From assembly GCF_011386835.1 (NCBI RefSeq), contig NC_088801.1:17036824-17100823 (forward strand): a stretch of 64,000 nucleotides of DNA. The letters are read 5' to 3'. This document shows, one piece after another, positions 46,807-59,276 of this stretch; the stretch's first letter is position 1, and every line of letters starts with the position of its first letter. Origin of the DNA: Chrysemys picta bellii. Taxonomy: Eukaryota; Chordata; Testudines; Emydidae. A program made the position numbers and the translations under genes. Below the pieces are notes generated by a model. It was not told where the DNA came from, made no database searches, and saw nothing but the letters and a program-made list of their open reading frames with translations.

Positions 46807-46885
46807 CTATTACGTGACTCTGACATGTAGTGCTTGTGATGGTGTCCTCTTCATCTTCCTGCTGGCTTTCTGTGACCAATTTAGT
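46807..46885 (-). CDS. NCKAP5: NCKAP5 small acidic exon
   Basis: A 79-bp exon read as TKLVTESQQEDEEDTITS, then TTCQSHVI plus one base. The acceptor is a T-rich tract ending tgtgcag, and the preferred donor is ATAG/gtacaa at 46806. An alternative donor 7 bases earlier (CAC/gtaata, last base 46814) is also phase-compatible if the next exon uses the second AG of its acceptor. The two choices differ by three codons (Val-Ile-Glu). The run QEDEEDT is a likely acidic casein-kinase-type segment. It is followed by the largest intron, about 30 kb. Confidence 0.7.
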
Positions 46886-48283
46886 CTGCACATAATACAA
46901 CAAAAATCAAAGTAAACAAAACATCCTTCACCTGTCTGCTTTTGGTTGCATAGACCAAAAATGGTGTGAAGCCATAGCACTTTTGTTTTATTGTTTTAGT
47001 TGATTATTTACCTTAATTATCCTAATATCCTTTCAGAAATGTTTAGCTGCTCAAGTATTAAAAGTAGGAATATATAGTATGTCTCATTCCATGAAAGAGG
47101 TCTAAAGATAACAGCTTTGATTCTAAATCCTCTAATAAAAGCCATGATATGTGGCTGTCAAGAAAAATTAAGACTTGGGGAGATGTAATTCCTCAAGAAG
47201 AAATTACTTCTGCTACAATCCGTTTTAATAAGAATACAGACATACACTCAGGTTTCATGACCCCGTATTTGTTTCTCTCCAGGAATATCATGTGTCATTC
47301 TTTATGCTAAGGAAAATATGAGGTGAACTTAATGTGTGACATGGTATCTCCTCATTCGGTTTGCAATCATTTAACTCTGGTGTCTTCTTTTCCACCTGTT
47401 AAAAGGCTAGCTAGAAAGCCAATCATAATTTAAAAAAATGAATCATGAACCAAGATCCCTATACTGATCTTTTCTATTGCACTGTAGTTAAAATGTGTGA
47501 TTCTAGCCTCATGGATTTTCTAGGTGATGCTTGAGAGGACTGCATAATTCACACTTTTTCTTCTCTCCTATTCCCAAAAATGGGTGCACAAATAGTTAAG
47601 CTTCTTCCTAGAATGCATTTTGTCAACTTGCTTCTTACATGTACAGAGAAAAACCTCTTCAATGTGCACCACGTGTGGCTATAATTCAGATCCAAGGGCG
47701 TATGTTTTTTCTTACACCATGCCAATATGTATAAGTCAAACAGAAAGGAAAATACTTGCTAAGGCTGTCCTGAAAGAGAACAAGCCCTGAAGAAAAATTC
47801 ACTCTTTCACTCCTTGGTGCTCTTATTAATACTTGTTAACTGCCCTCCATTGCCCTAAGCCACTTCCAGGATCTATTGCACTTTATATACATTCAAAGAA
47901 GTATTAAATATGCTTCCCAATCTAAAATCTTAGGATTTATTATTATTTGCAAAACAATTAATTTTTAAAAAAATGTATCATAGGCCAGATTCTGCTTGTC
48001 TTACTCACACAGGTTGTTCCATTTACTTCTCATAACTAGCATTAGTAAGTCAAGGATTTGGCTCTATAAATTTGCAAAAGTCACATATTCTTTTAAGTGG
48101 AAAGATTTTATAAGAACTTTTTTCTTGGGGAACAGAACTCTTCAGGGCATGTGGAATAAGAGAAGAATATGTGCATGGTCACAGCCAGGACATAGGCAGA
48201 GTATGACTGTGGAATCTGGCTCCGGCTCAGAGCAAGGGAGGAGTAGATGAGGAACTGTGACTCTGAGTCATAACTGGATCCTT

Positions 48284-48437
48284 GCTCTGCTCCTGAGGTG
48301 ATACAGCCTTATTCAAGGCAGAGTATCTAGTTACAGATTATACATTGGTTGAACTCTTACAAAAAGCAATGGCAGTTTTGCATGAACAACTACTACAAGA
48401 CCAGGCCATAGTACATGGAATACTCCAGTTGTAACCT
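48284..48437 (+). repeat. direct repeat, copy 2 (154 bp)
   Basis: Second copy of 46443-46596, offset 1,841 bp. It ends 19 bp before the solo LTR at 48457. Confidence 0.85.
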
Positions 48438-48451
48438 GTGGGCCATTTAGG

Positions 48452-48907
48452 GATTGTGTCACAGCCAGGACATAGGCAGCCTGACCCAGTAGTCTGAGCC
48501 AGATTCCACAGTCATGACACAGAAGTAAGCTAAGGCAGGATATTAGGAGATGGGAAGCAGAAGACAAACTGGAGATCAGCACCACAAATCAGGAACCAGA
48601 ATCAGGCTGGGTCAGAATACCAGGAGGTCAGAGGCAGGAAACAAACTGGAGGTCTGGACCCACAACTTGGATGGCAGGAAATAAAGGAGCAGAGGAGCAG
48701 AGAGGGGACAGGAGTGGAGCACAGCTGTTTCAACAGTTTCCGGTTCCTGCTACTGGCTTAAGTAGGGCCAGTGGATCAATCAGCCACCCTGGGGCTCCAA
48801 CAATTGGACCTCAGGGGCAGAGCCTGACACTGTGGCTGGTTTTCATGGGTCCCAAGTAGGTCCTTGTCAACAAGCTGGGTTCAAGACCCATAGGTCATGA
48901 CAGATTG
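48452..48907 (-). mobile_element. solo LTR of the Ty3/gypsy family
   Basis: LTR 48457-48902 (446 bp) begins tgtcacagccaggacatagg and ends ggtcatgaca, so both ends are the inverted pair TGTCA..TGACA. It is flanked by GATTG at 48452-48456 and 48903-48907, a 5-bp duplication typical of LTR retrotransposons. It shares several blocks with the LTRs at 36897 and 40393 and is their best-preserved relative. Internal sequence is absent, as expected from LTR-LTR recombination. Confidence 0.85.
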
Positions 48908-51900
48908 TATGTGTCCTGCTAATTTTATTAAACTTCATGATAGAAGTCTATGTCCTTTGTTATTCCAAAATTCCCAGAGTGCAATTCAGGGAGCTGTATG
49001 CAAAGGTGGCTCAAATTTCTCACTTGAATGGCCCTGATTCTGGTGCTACTTTGTCCACTTCTCCCCCCACATTGTGTTACAGTAGTCTCATAGCTGATGA
49101 AAACTTAGCTCAGGACTAGCGTAGAATTATCCTGACCATGCCCCCATTTCCATACTATGCCAGCAGAAGGGAGGGTATGGTATTATTTACCCCTAGGCTG
49201 ACTGTATGTCACTTCATGATCACTTTTCCTGTGGAATGAGCCACCATAGACCACTTACAGAGGTCTTGCAGCCAAAATATGCTGGCAGTGCCATTCAAAG
49301 CTGTTGCATCTCACCTGAAGTAATGGCCAATGGTCTGAACATGTTGAGGCCTATGTCAGAAGAGAATATTTGGGGTGTTACTGTTTTGTGTCTATGGGAC
49401 TACATGTGTGAGTGAGCAGCATTTGGTCCAAAAGGAACCTTTTTTGATTAACTTAATCATAACGCATTTGGTGGCTGTGTATCCCTCCCAAAGGTGTATA
49501 CCCAAGCTTGCTGTTAATGAGAGCCAAGTAATGGTGCTCTCTAGTATAAGTTGCACAAAAATCAGGGATAAGTGCTGCATAAAGGATGGCATAATAGGCC
49601 CCCGTGCCTTTAATTAGCACTTGGAAAGAGAAAAGATTTAATTCTATGAAGTATAAGAAAAAACACTTGAAAAAACACTTTCTAGAATGTTAATGTTTAA
49701 AAGAGTCTCATGTTATTGTCAGGTTTTTAAAAAGCAGTACATACGATATGAGATTTGAAGTACAAGTGTCAGTTTCAGTGTTGACCCTCATTACTGAATG
49801 TACTTTACATTGTTAAGAGAAGAATAATCCTCTTAGTTTAAGGTTTTTTTAAAAGATTTATGCTGTTTTCTCAAAAAGCATTTATTTTTCCTTTTTATAA
49901 AAAATACACAATGGTCTATGCTATCACATGCTAGTGTTTTCAATCATAGATATCTCTCTAAACAGAATCCTTTGCAATCTTCTTCAAAGAAAGCAGACAC
50001 CAAAGAATAATGAAAAGAGCTAGAAATAAAATGCATGAACTCTGAATTTAAAGAGTTTCAGTTGTTTCTCTAGTATGAGTTTGGAGGACAAGCTGAAATT
50101 CCTCTTAATTTATAAATCCTATTTAACAGCATATTTCTTTCAAAAATTAGATTTAAGAGCACTAAGTATGTCTTTTCATTCTCTTTATTCTAAATGTCCT
50201 CTCAACATGTTGGCACTAGTTATTTCATTTAGGAATTAAACTCAACAAAATTCATAATAAGGAATTCACAACTGAAGCAACTTGAATCTTCAAAAACGAT
50301 ATAGTTACAATACTTTGATTTCCAGCTTAACAAAGGGATGTATGGTATAAAATAGGTAATGCCTTTTCACCATGACTAATTTGTCCTTAGAAGCTAAATA
50401 GGATAATTAGCATTTCTCCATTATTTATGTATATTAAGGACAATCTTTGTACTTCACTGATAAAATGAAGTGTGTTTCTTGAAGATATACTTAAAGTCCT
50501 AAATGACTGTTATTGTTACATTTAGAAAGACTTTACAAAATGAGAGACAAAAAGCATAGCAAATTATTGCAGCATTAGAAAATAATAAGAAAGCAAAAAA
50601 GAAATTGTAGAAGCAATGGTTCAGAGCTTTTTGTACTTCTGTACAGTGACGATATACCCTAAGCTGTCAGGACCATATTAAATGGGGCATAGTTAAATTG
50701 AGTGGCTCTGATAAGGGGCTCCGCTTTGCTATCAAAGTTCTAGATCAGTTGGATTGAATTTCCTGCATATTGCACATTTCCAGACTTTCATTCTCTCTCT
50801 TTCCTTTCAGTGACATTACAAGGGCAGCCTTAGATATGCTTATAATTTGTGGTTTTATAATGCAGGGGACATCTACATTTTCAAAGAAGAGATGATACCA
50901 CAGAAGCCAGGAGCAAAAAGTTTTCCAAAGCATTCATTCTGCCAATGCTTTCTGAGAGAGTTTTTAAAAATGACCTTGTATATCCTTTTAGTACAGACAT
51001 TATTTGCATGAAAATAAAAATACACATTTGCCTGGACTTGAAAGTGTGTCTGTGATACTATAACCTTAAGCCCTCTAACATCAATAGTAAACTAAGAGGA
51101 TTTCCAATTCCCCTTATGAAGCTTTTTGAAACTTGCTTTACCCTTCAAATATGACCCAGAGAAATATTTAATTACTTCATATTTCAAATGTTCTCATACA
51201 AAATGGTAGCATGTGCTGTATTTTAATAACCCATTTTGTCAGAACAAAAATGATATGCTTAAATTAATGCTGTACACTGAACACATTTGGCACAAACATT
51301 CAAATTATTTTGCAAAAAGGGAAAATAATATGGTTAACACAACTATGAAGAGTGAAGAAAGTTTTTATGATACAAAATTAAATGCGGTTAGAGTTAAAAT
51401 ATCTGTATGCCACCGGTATTTGAAACTTTATAACATCATGGGAGAAGCCCACTTTAAAGGAGAAATCACTCTCAGCTAAGTTCTAAGATTAATTATTAAA
51501 AACTTCACAATTAGGGGTATCTTTAGAGTAAGATCTTAGGTCACAATTCTGCAAAGATTTACACATTCTTAGCTTTATTCATTTGATGCACAGCAAGCAC
51601 TACTCACAATGTGTAAAGCTAAGCAAATACATGCATAACCTTTGCACAATCAGGGCCCAAGAGCTGACAGTGCTTAAAACAATTTTCCTTAGGAATTGTA
51701 ACGCTTCTGCTCTCTGGATAAATGAAAGTATCAGATCCAGTTAAAACTGTAGAGAAGCACAAAATTCATTTCAAGGGGGATATTTTCAAAGGTACAAAGG
51801 GTAGCTAAGGGGCTTAATTCCCATGGAAAGTCAAGTATCCAATTCTCACTTGTGTGTTTGATAGTGACAAACATCCCTAAATGTGATTCAGTACTTTCCC

Positions 51901-52300
51901 TTTTCCCCCCATTGTTTTACACTTTTTATTTTTAATGGTTTCGATCATATCAGAAGAATGTTTGACGCAAGTGTGTAATTTTCAGGGGAAAGTAAAAAAG
52001 AAAAGAAAATGGTCCCCTTATTTCATTGTGCTCCACTGTGATTATGGCATCATTGTTGCAAATATACTTACAGAAATTGAGTTGCTGGTAAAAGCAGTAT
52101 GATCTTCATGAATAGTCGTACAATCTGGCCCATAATCAAACTGTCAGATTTGACATTAATTCATAGTTCTCTAGTTACAAAATTCTTTCTACTATATATA
52201 AACAATTATTGTATTTTTTGCCTGTACTGACAATAAGGAACAAAGCACATCCAGAAATTAATAAAAGGGAAATAATGTTTTTGTGCACTAAAGAACTTAC

Positions 52301-52478
52301 CAGTGTCTCATGCTGCATTTCCATATCAGCTTTTGTTTTGCTGTTTTTCTTGTGGCTTCCTTGAGCGCTGATAGAGTTGCTGGGAAGAGAGGAGCCCTGG
52401 GAGCTGCCCTTCGACACACTCCTGTAGGAAACATTATTTGATCCACTTTCTGTCTGCTGAGCTGCTTTCTTATCAACT
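52301..52478 (-). CDS. NCKAP5: NCKAP5 exon after the giant exon
   Basis: A 178-bp exon. Its first base completes the AG left by the giant exon to give Arg. It then reads VDKKAAQQTESGSN, a serine-rich stretch (SKGSSQGSSLPSNSIS), a basic segment SHKKNSKTKAD, and ends MEMQHETL in phase 0. The acceptor is ttctacctgcag, a strong pyrimidine-tract site, and the donor is gtaagt, a consensus site. The open frame continues past both splice sites, so the boundaries come from splice consensus and phase, not from stops. No fold is predicted by eye. The Ser/Gly/Lys composition matches the giant exon's tail. Confidence 0.8.
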
Positions 52479-53371
52479 CTGCAGGTAGAAAGTGATTCCT
52501 CTGATAAATTACATTGCCCTTCTTCAAGCGCTCTACTTTTCCCATCCCTTTAATGTTTAAAGTAACCTCTCTTTATCTTTCTGTCTCTAGACCTTTGAGT
52601 GATAAATGTTTCTAACTAGTCTTGATCAAATCTGTCACTTGCAATTTCAGGTAGTGTATCAATTTAGTCTTTCACATACAATGATTTATTTTATATTTGG
52701 AATTGCTGTGGGGCAAACTAGGAATCACTGTACAATGATTGTTGAGTGTCTTTGTGGCTTAAGGTTATGGTAGCTGTAAATGTAATTAATTCTGGCTAGT
52801 TACCAAATACACATTTGCTGGTTACAATCACTGAGAATGGGAGAAATAAAAAAACATGTACATAATTTTCCTCTGTTTCAAACCATATGCCTACATGCCT
52901 AGTTTCTGGTATAGTTTGAATTCCTATAATCTTTGATCAAATTTACCATTCTTTAATTTCAAAGACCATTGGTTTGGTTAACAAACTAACATGAACCAGA
53001 TTATCATTTTATTGCTAACATTTTCCCCCAGAGATTAAAATCTTGATATGTACAAAACAAATGCTGCTATTGTAACACCGACAGACCCCAATCGTCGCAG
53101 GCGGGATTGAACCTGCAGCCTCTGAAGCTTAGTGCATGAGCTTGTACCGCATGAGCTGAAAGGCTGTAGACCAAACTAATAATCTCTCTCTCTCTATGTG
53201 GTCTCAGGGCCACTGCATGGGGGAGAACACCACACCCAGCAGGTGTGTGGGTTACACTATGCATTCCTAGTCTAGAAGAAACATTCTTGCATTCTGTTTA
53301 ACATCGAGGATGCACATATAGCTGCAGAGGAAAAAAAATGCACATCCCAAATTGTTTCATAAAGTAATTAC
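52479..53371 (-). other. short NCKAP5 intron
   Basis: 893 bp between the giant exon and the next. It contains one tRNA-like SINE (53077-53255). The rest is AT-rich and unassigned. Confidence 0.6.
53077..53255 (-). repeat. tRNA-derived SINE-like element
   Basis: On the minus strand cagctcatgcggtacaagc is A-box-like, and ggttcaatcccgcctg contains a perfect B-box core. The ends gtgtaacccacacacctg and ctgtcggtgtta are weakly complementary. A (GA)n run lies between. It sits in the same strand sense as NCKAP5, about 115 bp downstream of the giant exon's donor. Confidence 0.6.
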
Positions 53372-56300
53372 CTGTTTAAAAGTTCTTTCATAAAACTGTC
53401 TTTTGCTGAATATGTGATGGTGGAGGAACCACTCTTTTGATAACACCTAATCTGGCCAGGGATGTCTTGTGAAGCTTTTGTATTCTTTTTGCCTTTCAAA
53501 ACATCATCTAAAATGTCACCATTTTCAGTTTTCTTATTAAATTCATTTTCTGCTTCACAGTGTTGGTCAGTTTTCTTTTTATCTTTTTTTTTCTCTGACT
53601 TTGCCTGCTTATTTCCAAAACCTGAACCTTTTGCTTCTTTCTTTTCTACCTTTGTTTTCGGAACATCAGTTTTTCTACCATTCAGGGCTGGGAGTTTACT
53701 CTTACGAAAACCAAACCAGCTAGCTATAGAGGGCCCAGTCTTTTGTTTCATCTCGGTGGTGGGAGACTTGTTTTGCCCTTGACCCTTCTGCACATTTTCC
53801 TGGATACACAACATGACTTTTTCTTCTATTGTAGGTTGTACAACAGATGAACTCAAAGCACTGGTAACCTCAGAGTTTTCTGGTATCTTTAAAGAGGTTT
53901 CTTGTCTTTGTGACTTGCTTGCTTCAAGTTTACGAGGATATTGTATTCCATCCAAGTTTTGAAATGATGAAATTTGTTCTGTTGGAATAGTAGGTGATGA
54001 CTCCAACTCCAATTCTGCTTGCATGATACTTTTTGTGTTTAGTGGATGCTGTTTAGAATTCTCACTGCTTTTTTCATTGTGGACAAATATATTTGGTGTA
54101 TCTTTCTGAGAAGGTGATTTGTTTTCCTCACATTTTGAAATGCTGTGAAACAAGTCCACTTTTGGAGATGTTCTGAATGGTAGTCTGCTTGGGCTACCAT
54201 GCTGACTATTGGAACTACTCATGCTTCCATCAGAACCTTGTCTAGAATAGAATTTTTCTGGAACTTTTGAAGTATCTGAAAGGGTCTCTGATGCCATTGC
54301 TAACCCAGGAATGGCCTTGATTTGGAATCCTTCCATGGTAGAGTTCTGCCTTGTTAAAGAATTTCCTCTTTCAGAAGTGTTAGTAATAATCTGAGTCCGT
54401 ACTTTTCCTAGCCCGTCTGTCACAGGGGTAGCTGGCTTTTCCCCTGTATGAATGCTGAAACTTTGACTACGGGCTTTTGCTCCATTCATTCCCAGAGCCG
54501 GTTTTAAGTATGTTTTGTTACTAGAAGAAACAGATCTCTTAACTAATTTGTTTTCTAATCCATCTCTTCTGTCTACCATCATGCTGCAGTTTTCAGGTGA
54601 GTGAGGTGATGCTGTATCAATAGTAAGTCCCATGGAAAATTGATCTTTTATTTCAGTATTGGCCTTAGTGACTCTTAATTCTGTACCCATTGTTTCCATG
54701 GTGGTTAGACACATGGATTCATCCTGCTTGTACTTACATGAACTCACATTGCTTTTGGAAGCTGCATTTATGCTGTCTTTTTCTTGTTTCCCTGGTACAG
54801 TAGAACTCTTCCTGAGGAGTTGGGGAGATTTTACAAGTAGTTTCAGTCCTACAGGGAGGCGGGTTTTCAGTTCTTTCTCATGAGAGATTTGGACAGCATT
54901 TGTTGTGTCACTGCCATGAAACGATAGTGGCAATGAGGAACGGTTAACATGAGATGGAAGAGGCTCGCTACTATTTGCTGTTTGACATTGTGGAGATGTG
55001 GGCAGACTGTTTGGCATCTTTTGTGGCTGAGGCACTCCACTGCCATCGGATAGTCCTTTTTTGCCTGAATATGTGCTTTGTGAGGAAACCGTTTCCAGTG
55101 ACACACAAGCTAGAGAGAAGGTCTTAGCGGTCCGTAATCCTGGGTTAGAAAGCTCCTGATTGCTGCAGAATACTGACTGATTAGAGGGTTTTGGGCAAGC
55201 TCTTTTTGTGAAAACTTTGGAAGGCCCTTTAGAGGTTCCAGGGGAGCTGTGGGACTGCTGAAGCATGTTTTGTGTGCTCATTTCTCCATTCTCTTCAAGG
55301 TGAACTAATTCAATTTTGGCCACGAGAGGTGTATTTTTTGTTAGCATTTCACGATTAGATTGATTATGAAAAGCAATAGGGTTTGCAGTTCTTTTTAAGG
55401 GTGACAATTTAAGAATATTTTTTGCTGTTTCATTGGGAACAGTTGTGCCTGGCTTTATGGATAAAGGTGGAGAATGTTCATAATTTGGTTTAATCAATAG
55501 TGAAGTTGACCGGCCCGGAGGAGCGGGGGGTGATGGGGATCGGGTTTCTACAATTGCTAAATCACAATGAATATCTCTGGTTGGGGGCTCTCCATAGTCA
55601 CTGGGTTCTATAAGGTGCCGAGGCAATAATGGCGATTCTGGAACTTGACTCTTTGGATTCTTTGTCCAATCACTTCTGCCTGGAATTTTAGAATTTTGAG
55701 GAAGATGGGCAGGGTGCTTTGGAATCTCTATGTCTATTTTCAAATCCAGATTATGAGTTGGACTTTGTGCCTTTTTGAATCTTGACAGTTTCATAGGCAG
55801 CAAAGCTGGTGATTTTTCTAGGGTTGTTGGGCCAGATGATAAGGCTGCAGCGGACTCCTCACTATCTGTCATCTTAATTTTCTGTGGTGAAAACTTACTT
55901 CTGCTGGGTATTTTAGTCAAGTTTTGTTTTTGATTGATACCTGCATGAACAGTGGAGATGGAATTGGCCTTATATGATACATTGTACACTGGCTTCACTA
56001 GCTTTTGTTGTAGAGTATTTTGCAACAATGCTCTTCCAAAGTGTAAAGATTCACTGCATGTCCTGGGGACAATAGTATTTTCATTCCCTACATTATTCTG
56101 AAGAGTCCTTTTCTCGATTTCATCTTCAGGTGTTTCTAAAACAGTGTAGTTTCTAGCATTAGTTCCTGTCTGTGAATTAGTTATTCCCTGAGGTATAAAT
56201 TCAGTGTATTCTGCATTGGGCCCACTTTGTGGTCGCTTGATGGAAATTTCATTTCTAGTCACAGTGACTACTCCAGTTTGATGTGAACTGAATTCAATAG

Positions 56301-57231
56301 GCTCGCCATCCTCAGCATCAAATATTACAGTAGTGCATTCTTCAGAAGAAGTCTTTTTTATAACCTTTTGTTGTTTAATGAAATTACATGTCTTTGGCCC
56401 AATATCTGACTGAGTGGATACTTGTTTTTCCTCTCCGTCAGTAGATACAAACTGAGAATTCTCCATCCCTGCAAGCACGTCAGAGCTCTCTGTATGCTTG
56501 TCAGTAAAGGGAGTTAATAACAACTCCGATGGACTTTTTTCATCACTGCTTTCTATATGTAATTCATCCATGACTTCATTGTCATCAGTATCTGAAAACT
56601 GTAAATTAAGGTCCTTCCAACCTAGATTAGCAGTGCTTTGATCTAGCTGTAGTACAGGCAGCTTAACATTTGTGCATGATTTTACCTCTGACTGAAAATC
56701 ATTGACAAAACTAGTTAGTTTTTCAGGTCTTTCCCTTGAATTAAAATATGAACCTTTTTCTGGTAAATGTTTCCCATTAGGCTCCCAACCAAATAGACTG
56801 TCAGAAATACTGTGGGTTAATTTATTACAATAGAGCCTGCAACCTTTGCTTGGTACTTCATGCAGCAACACTAAAGATGAAGATTCATCATCTGCATCAT
56901 CATGTGAATCTGAATCATAAGTGAAAGTTTTGTTGTGCTCGATGCAAACACTCCCTATTTCCATTGGCTTACAATGAGTTTGTTCTTCATGGCTGCCACA
57001 TTTAATTCCAGGGGAATATATTCCTTCATTGGAGTCCATGCAATCTTTGTAACCCCATTTTGATATTACTGAAGATGGTTCAAATAACATTTTTCGTTTC
57101 TGTAACTTCTTCAGCCCTTCCAAAATGTGGTTTTCCTTGATACGAGTTGGAGGTAGATCGTCTGTAGGACTAGAGAGGTTGCTCGGGAGTGAAGAACCAA
57201 TGCTTATTCTTTTATCCCAGCTTATAGATGA
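53372..57231 (-). CDS. NCKAP5: NCKAP5 giant central exon
   Basis: A 3,860-bp exon, 1,286 codons plus two bases, open throughout. The acceptor is a T-rich tract ending ttaacag before 57231; the donor is CAG/gtaatt after 53372. The first codons (SSISWDKRISIGSSLPSN) lie upstream of the first in-frame TTG at 57121-57123. The protein is low-complexity, rich in Ser, Thr, Pro and Lys. It has an acidic serine stretch near the start (YDSDSHDDADDESSS), a proline-rich segment SPSPPAPPGRS near 55520 that suits an SH3 ligand, and short SKIP (55681-55692) and TKIP (55906-55917) motifs resembling EB1-binding SxIP. Near the end is the family block SIASWFGFRKSKLPALNGRK (53671-53730), followed by a lysine-rich tract. 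The exon contains no transposon and no frameshift, unlike the flanking introns, which argues that the gene is functional. Confidence 0.93.
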
Positions 57232-58559
57232 CTGTTAAAAAATAAGAATATGCTGGTAAGGAAAAAAAGTAACACCTTTTATTTAATTGGTTATAAATTG
57301 CATTTGGTATTAAGTCTCATCTAGACAAACTGCTATCTTTGGAATTGATGCCAATATTCTCTCTTAACACAGTATTTCATAGTAGTGTGAAATGGGGAGG
57401 GTGATTGGTGTGTGTAAGAGAGAGAATGTGGATGAGAGGGGTAAGACAGAAAGAGAGCAGAAGAAATTTGAGTGTGAAAGAGAAAGAGAATGTCTGAATG
57501 AGAGAGAGATTGGGAAAGCAGAGGGAGAGAATGAGGATAGTTGGCTTGAATTTAGGGGAAAGAGGAAATGGGAATCAATGAGGTGAGTGAATAAAAAGTG
57601 AGAACAGAGGATAGTGAAGGGGCTGCACTCATGCATGCAGACTTATGGTCAGGCGATCTACCATTTCACATATGAGGAAAAAAAATAAGGGAAGACTACA
57701 CAGCATATATAGCATTTACATGAACTCCAGACCATTCTGACATGCTGGGCGCTGGGAGGAAACCTCACAAACCCTACTTCTACTTCTGTGAGGTAATGGG
57801 GCCCTATAAGTACCTAAGATAGGGGTTTGTTACTATTGTTATTATTAGTTAGTGAAGAAGTGGGGTTGTTTGGCAAGTGGGGTTTGTAACCTGCAGTTAA
57901 GAACAGTATTAGCAGCTGCTCTTGCCTGGATGTGACTCAGGCAGCTTAGAGACCAACCAAGCAGCCCAGAAGACAGCTAGGAAAGGTGATTCTTCTGCAC
58001 TATGGACCATTTATGGGTCTTTTCTTATAACTGATGCTTGTACTTGAGATAGGAGAAGTCTGTAGTAGGTCTTATGTTTATTGTTTGGTTTGATATGCTA
58101 GCAACCAAAAATAAGTATAGCAACCCAGAAAGAGGAAGAGATGTTATTTTTATTAACCAGAGAGTTTGGTGTCTATTACTGAAAGAAACCCCTGAGCTCC
58201 CATAAAGTCCCCAATCATTTTCTACATGGAAAGCGCCTCTCTTTTTGCCTTTTTCAACTTACCTTTTTGAAAAGGTAGGAAGCACTATACAACAGAAAAC
58301 GCTTGAGTATGAACAGCAAACAAAAATGCAAATTGAGCAAAATGTGATTTGAAAAGAAGAGCTAGACATGGGCATAGCTAGAAAAGAAAAGGCAATTTTC
58401 TAACAGTGAGACAGAGTGTGACTGTGGTACTTTACTAAATTATAGCAAATGTATCTTTACCTTAAATATTACAGAAATTTCCAACCCTTCTGACTGCATA
58501 GACTGGGCTCCCTTCAGGATATGGTCAAAGCCACATTTCTAAAACAACATTGGGAAAAT

Positions 58560-59276
58560 TTCTGTGGCTGGAGTGGGGCCTTTTAAGTTTCTGCCGGAGC
58601 CCCAGGGCTCCCAGCCAATGCCACTGCTACCCTGGGGCCCTGGCAGCGATTTAAAGGGCCTGGGGCTCCTGGCTGCCACTGCCACCACCGTACCTGCGGC
58701 TGGAGCCCCTGGACCTTTAAATCAACGCTGAAGTCCCAGGCAGTGGGGGCGGGGCAGCGCTGAAGGGCTGGCTGGGGGATTTTGGCCCCAGCCCTGCCCC
58801 TTCCACCCAAGGCCCCGCCTCTCAGGGGGCCCAGAGGCCCCCCCCCCACCTGTCCCAGGACCCCTGCCTCCCTGCATATCAGTAAGTCATTTAAGTTACT
58901 TTCACCCCTGGCCTTTGGTCGGCAGCTGCCACTCTCTGGCCACCCAGCTGTGAAGGCAGCAGCACAGAAGTAAGGGTGGCATGGTATGGTACTTACTTCT
59001 GCACTGCTGCTGGCTGGGCACCTGGCCAACGGCCACACCTCTCCGGGAGAGCTCTAAAGGCAGCGCAGAAGTAAGGGTGGCAATACTGTGACCCTCCCCA
59101 CCCCCGCACAACTCTCTTTTGGGTCAGGACCCCCAATTTGAGAAATGCTGGTCTCCCCCCATGAAATCTGTATAATATAGTGTAAAAGCACACAAAAGAC
59201 CAGATTTCATGGGGGGAGAGACTAGATTTCAGTGTCCGTGCTGTGTTTTTCATGGCTGTGAATTTGGTAGGGCCCT
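58560..59276. repeat. GC-rich interspersed repeat
   Basis: Begins around ttctgccggagccccagg and ends tgaatttggtagggccc, a terminus common in reptile DNA elements. Near the right end, cccccatgaaatctg (59157-59171) is answered by cagatttcatgggg (59202-59215), a hairpin. The remainder is GC-rich, unlike the flanking intron. The 151-codon minus frame is not a gene. Confidence 0.5.

Larger units (their letters stand above)
46886..52300 (-). other. NCKAP5 intron
   Basis: Holds the second copy of the 154-bp repeat and the solo LTR. 46886-48230 and 48908-52300 show no gene or repeat that I can name, apart from a palindromic repeat near 51541-51660 (acaattctgcaaagatttac with a partial complement). 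AT-rich throughout. Confidence 0.5.

Noticed and set aside
57392..57586. Charged 64-codon frame rich in Arg/Glu
   Set aside because: It is the GA-rich simple tract read in one frame.
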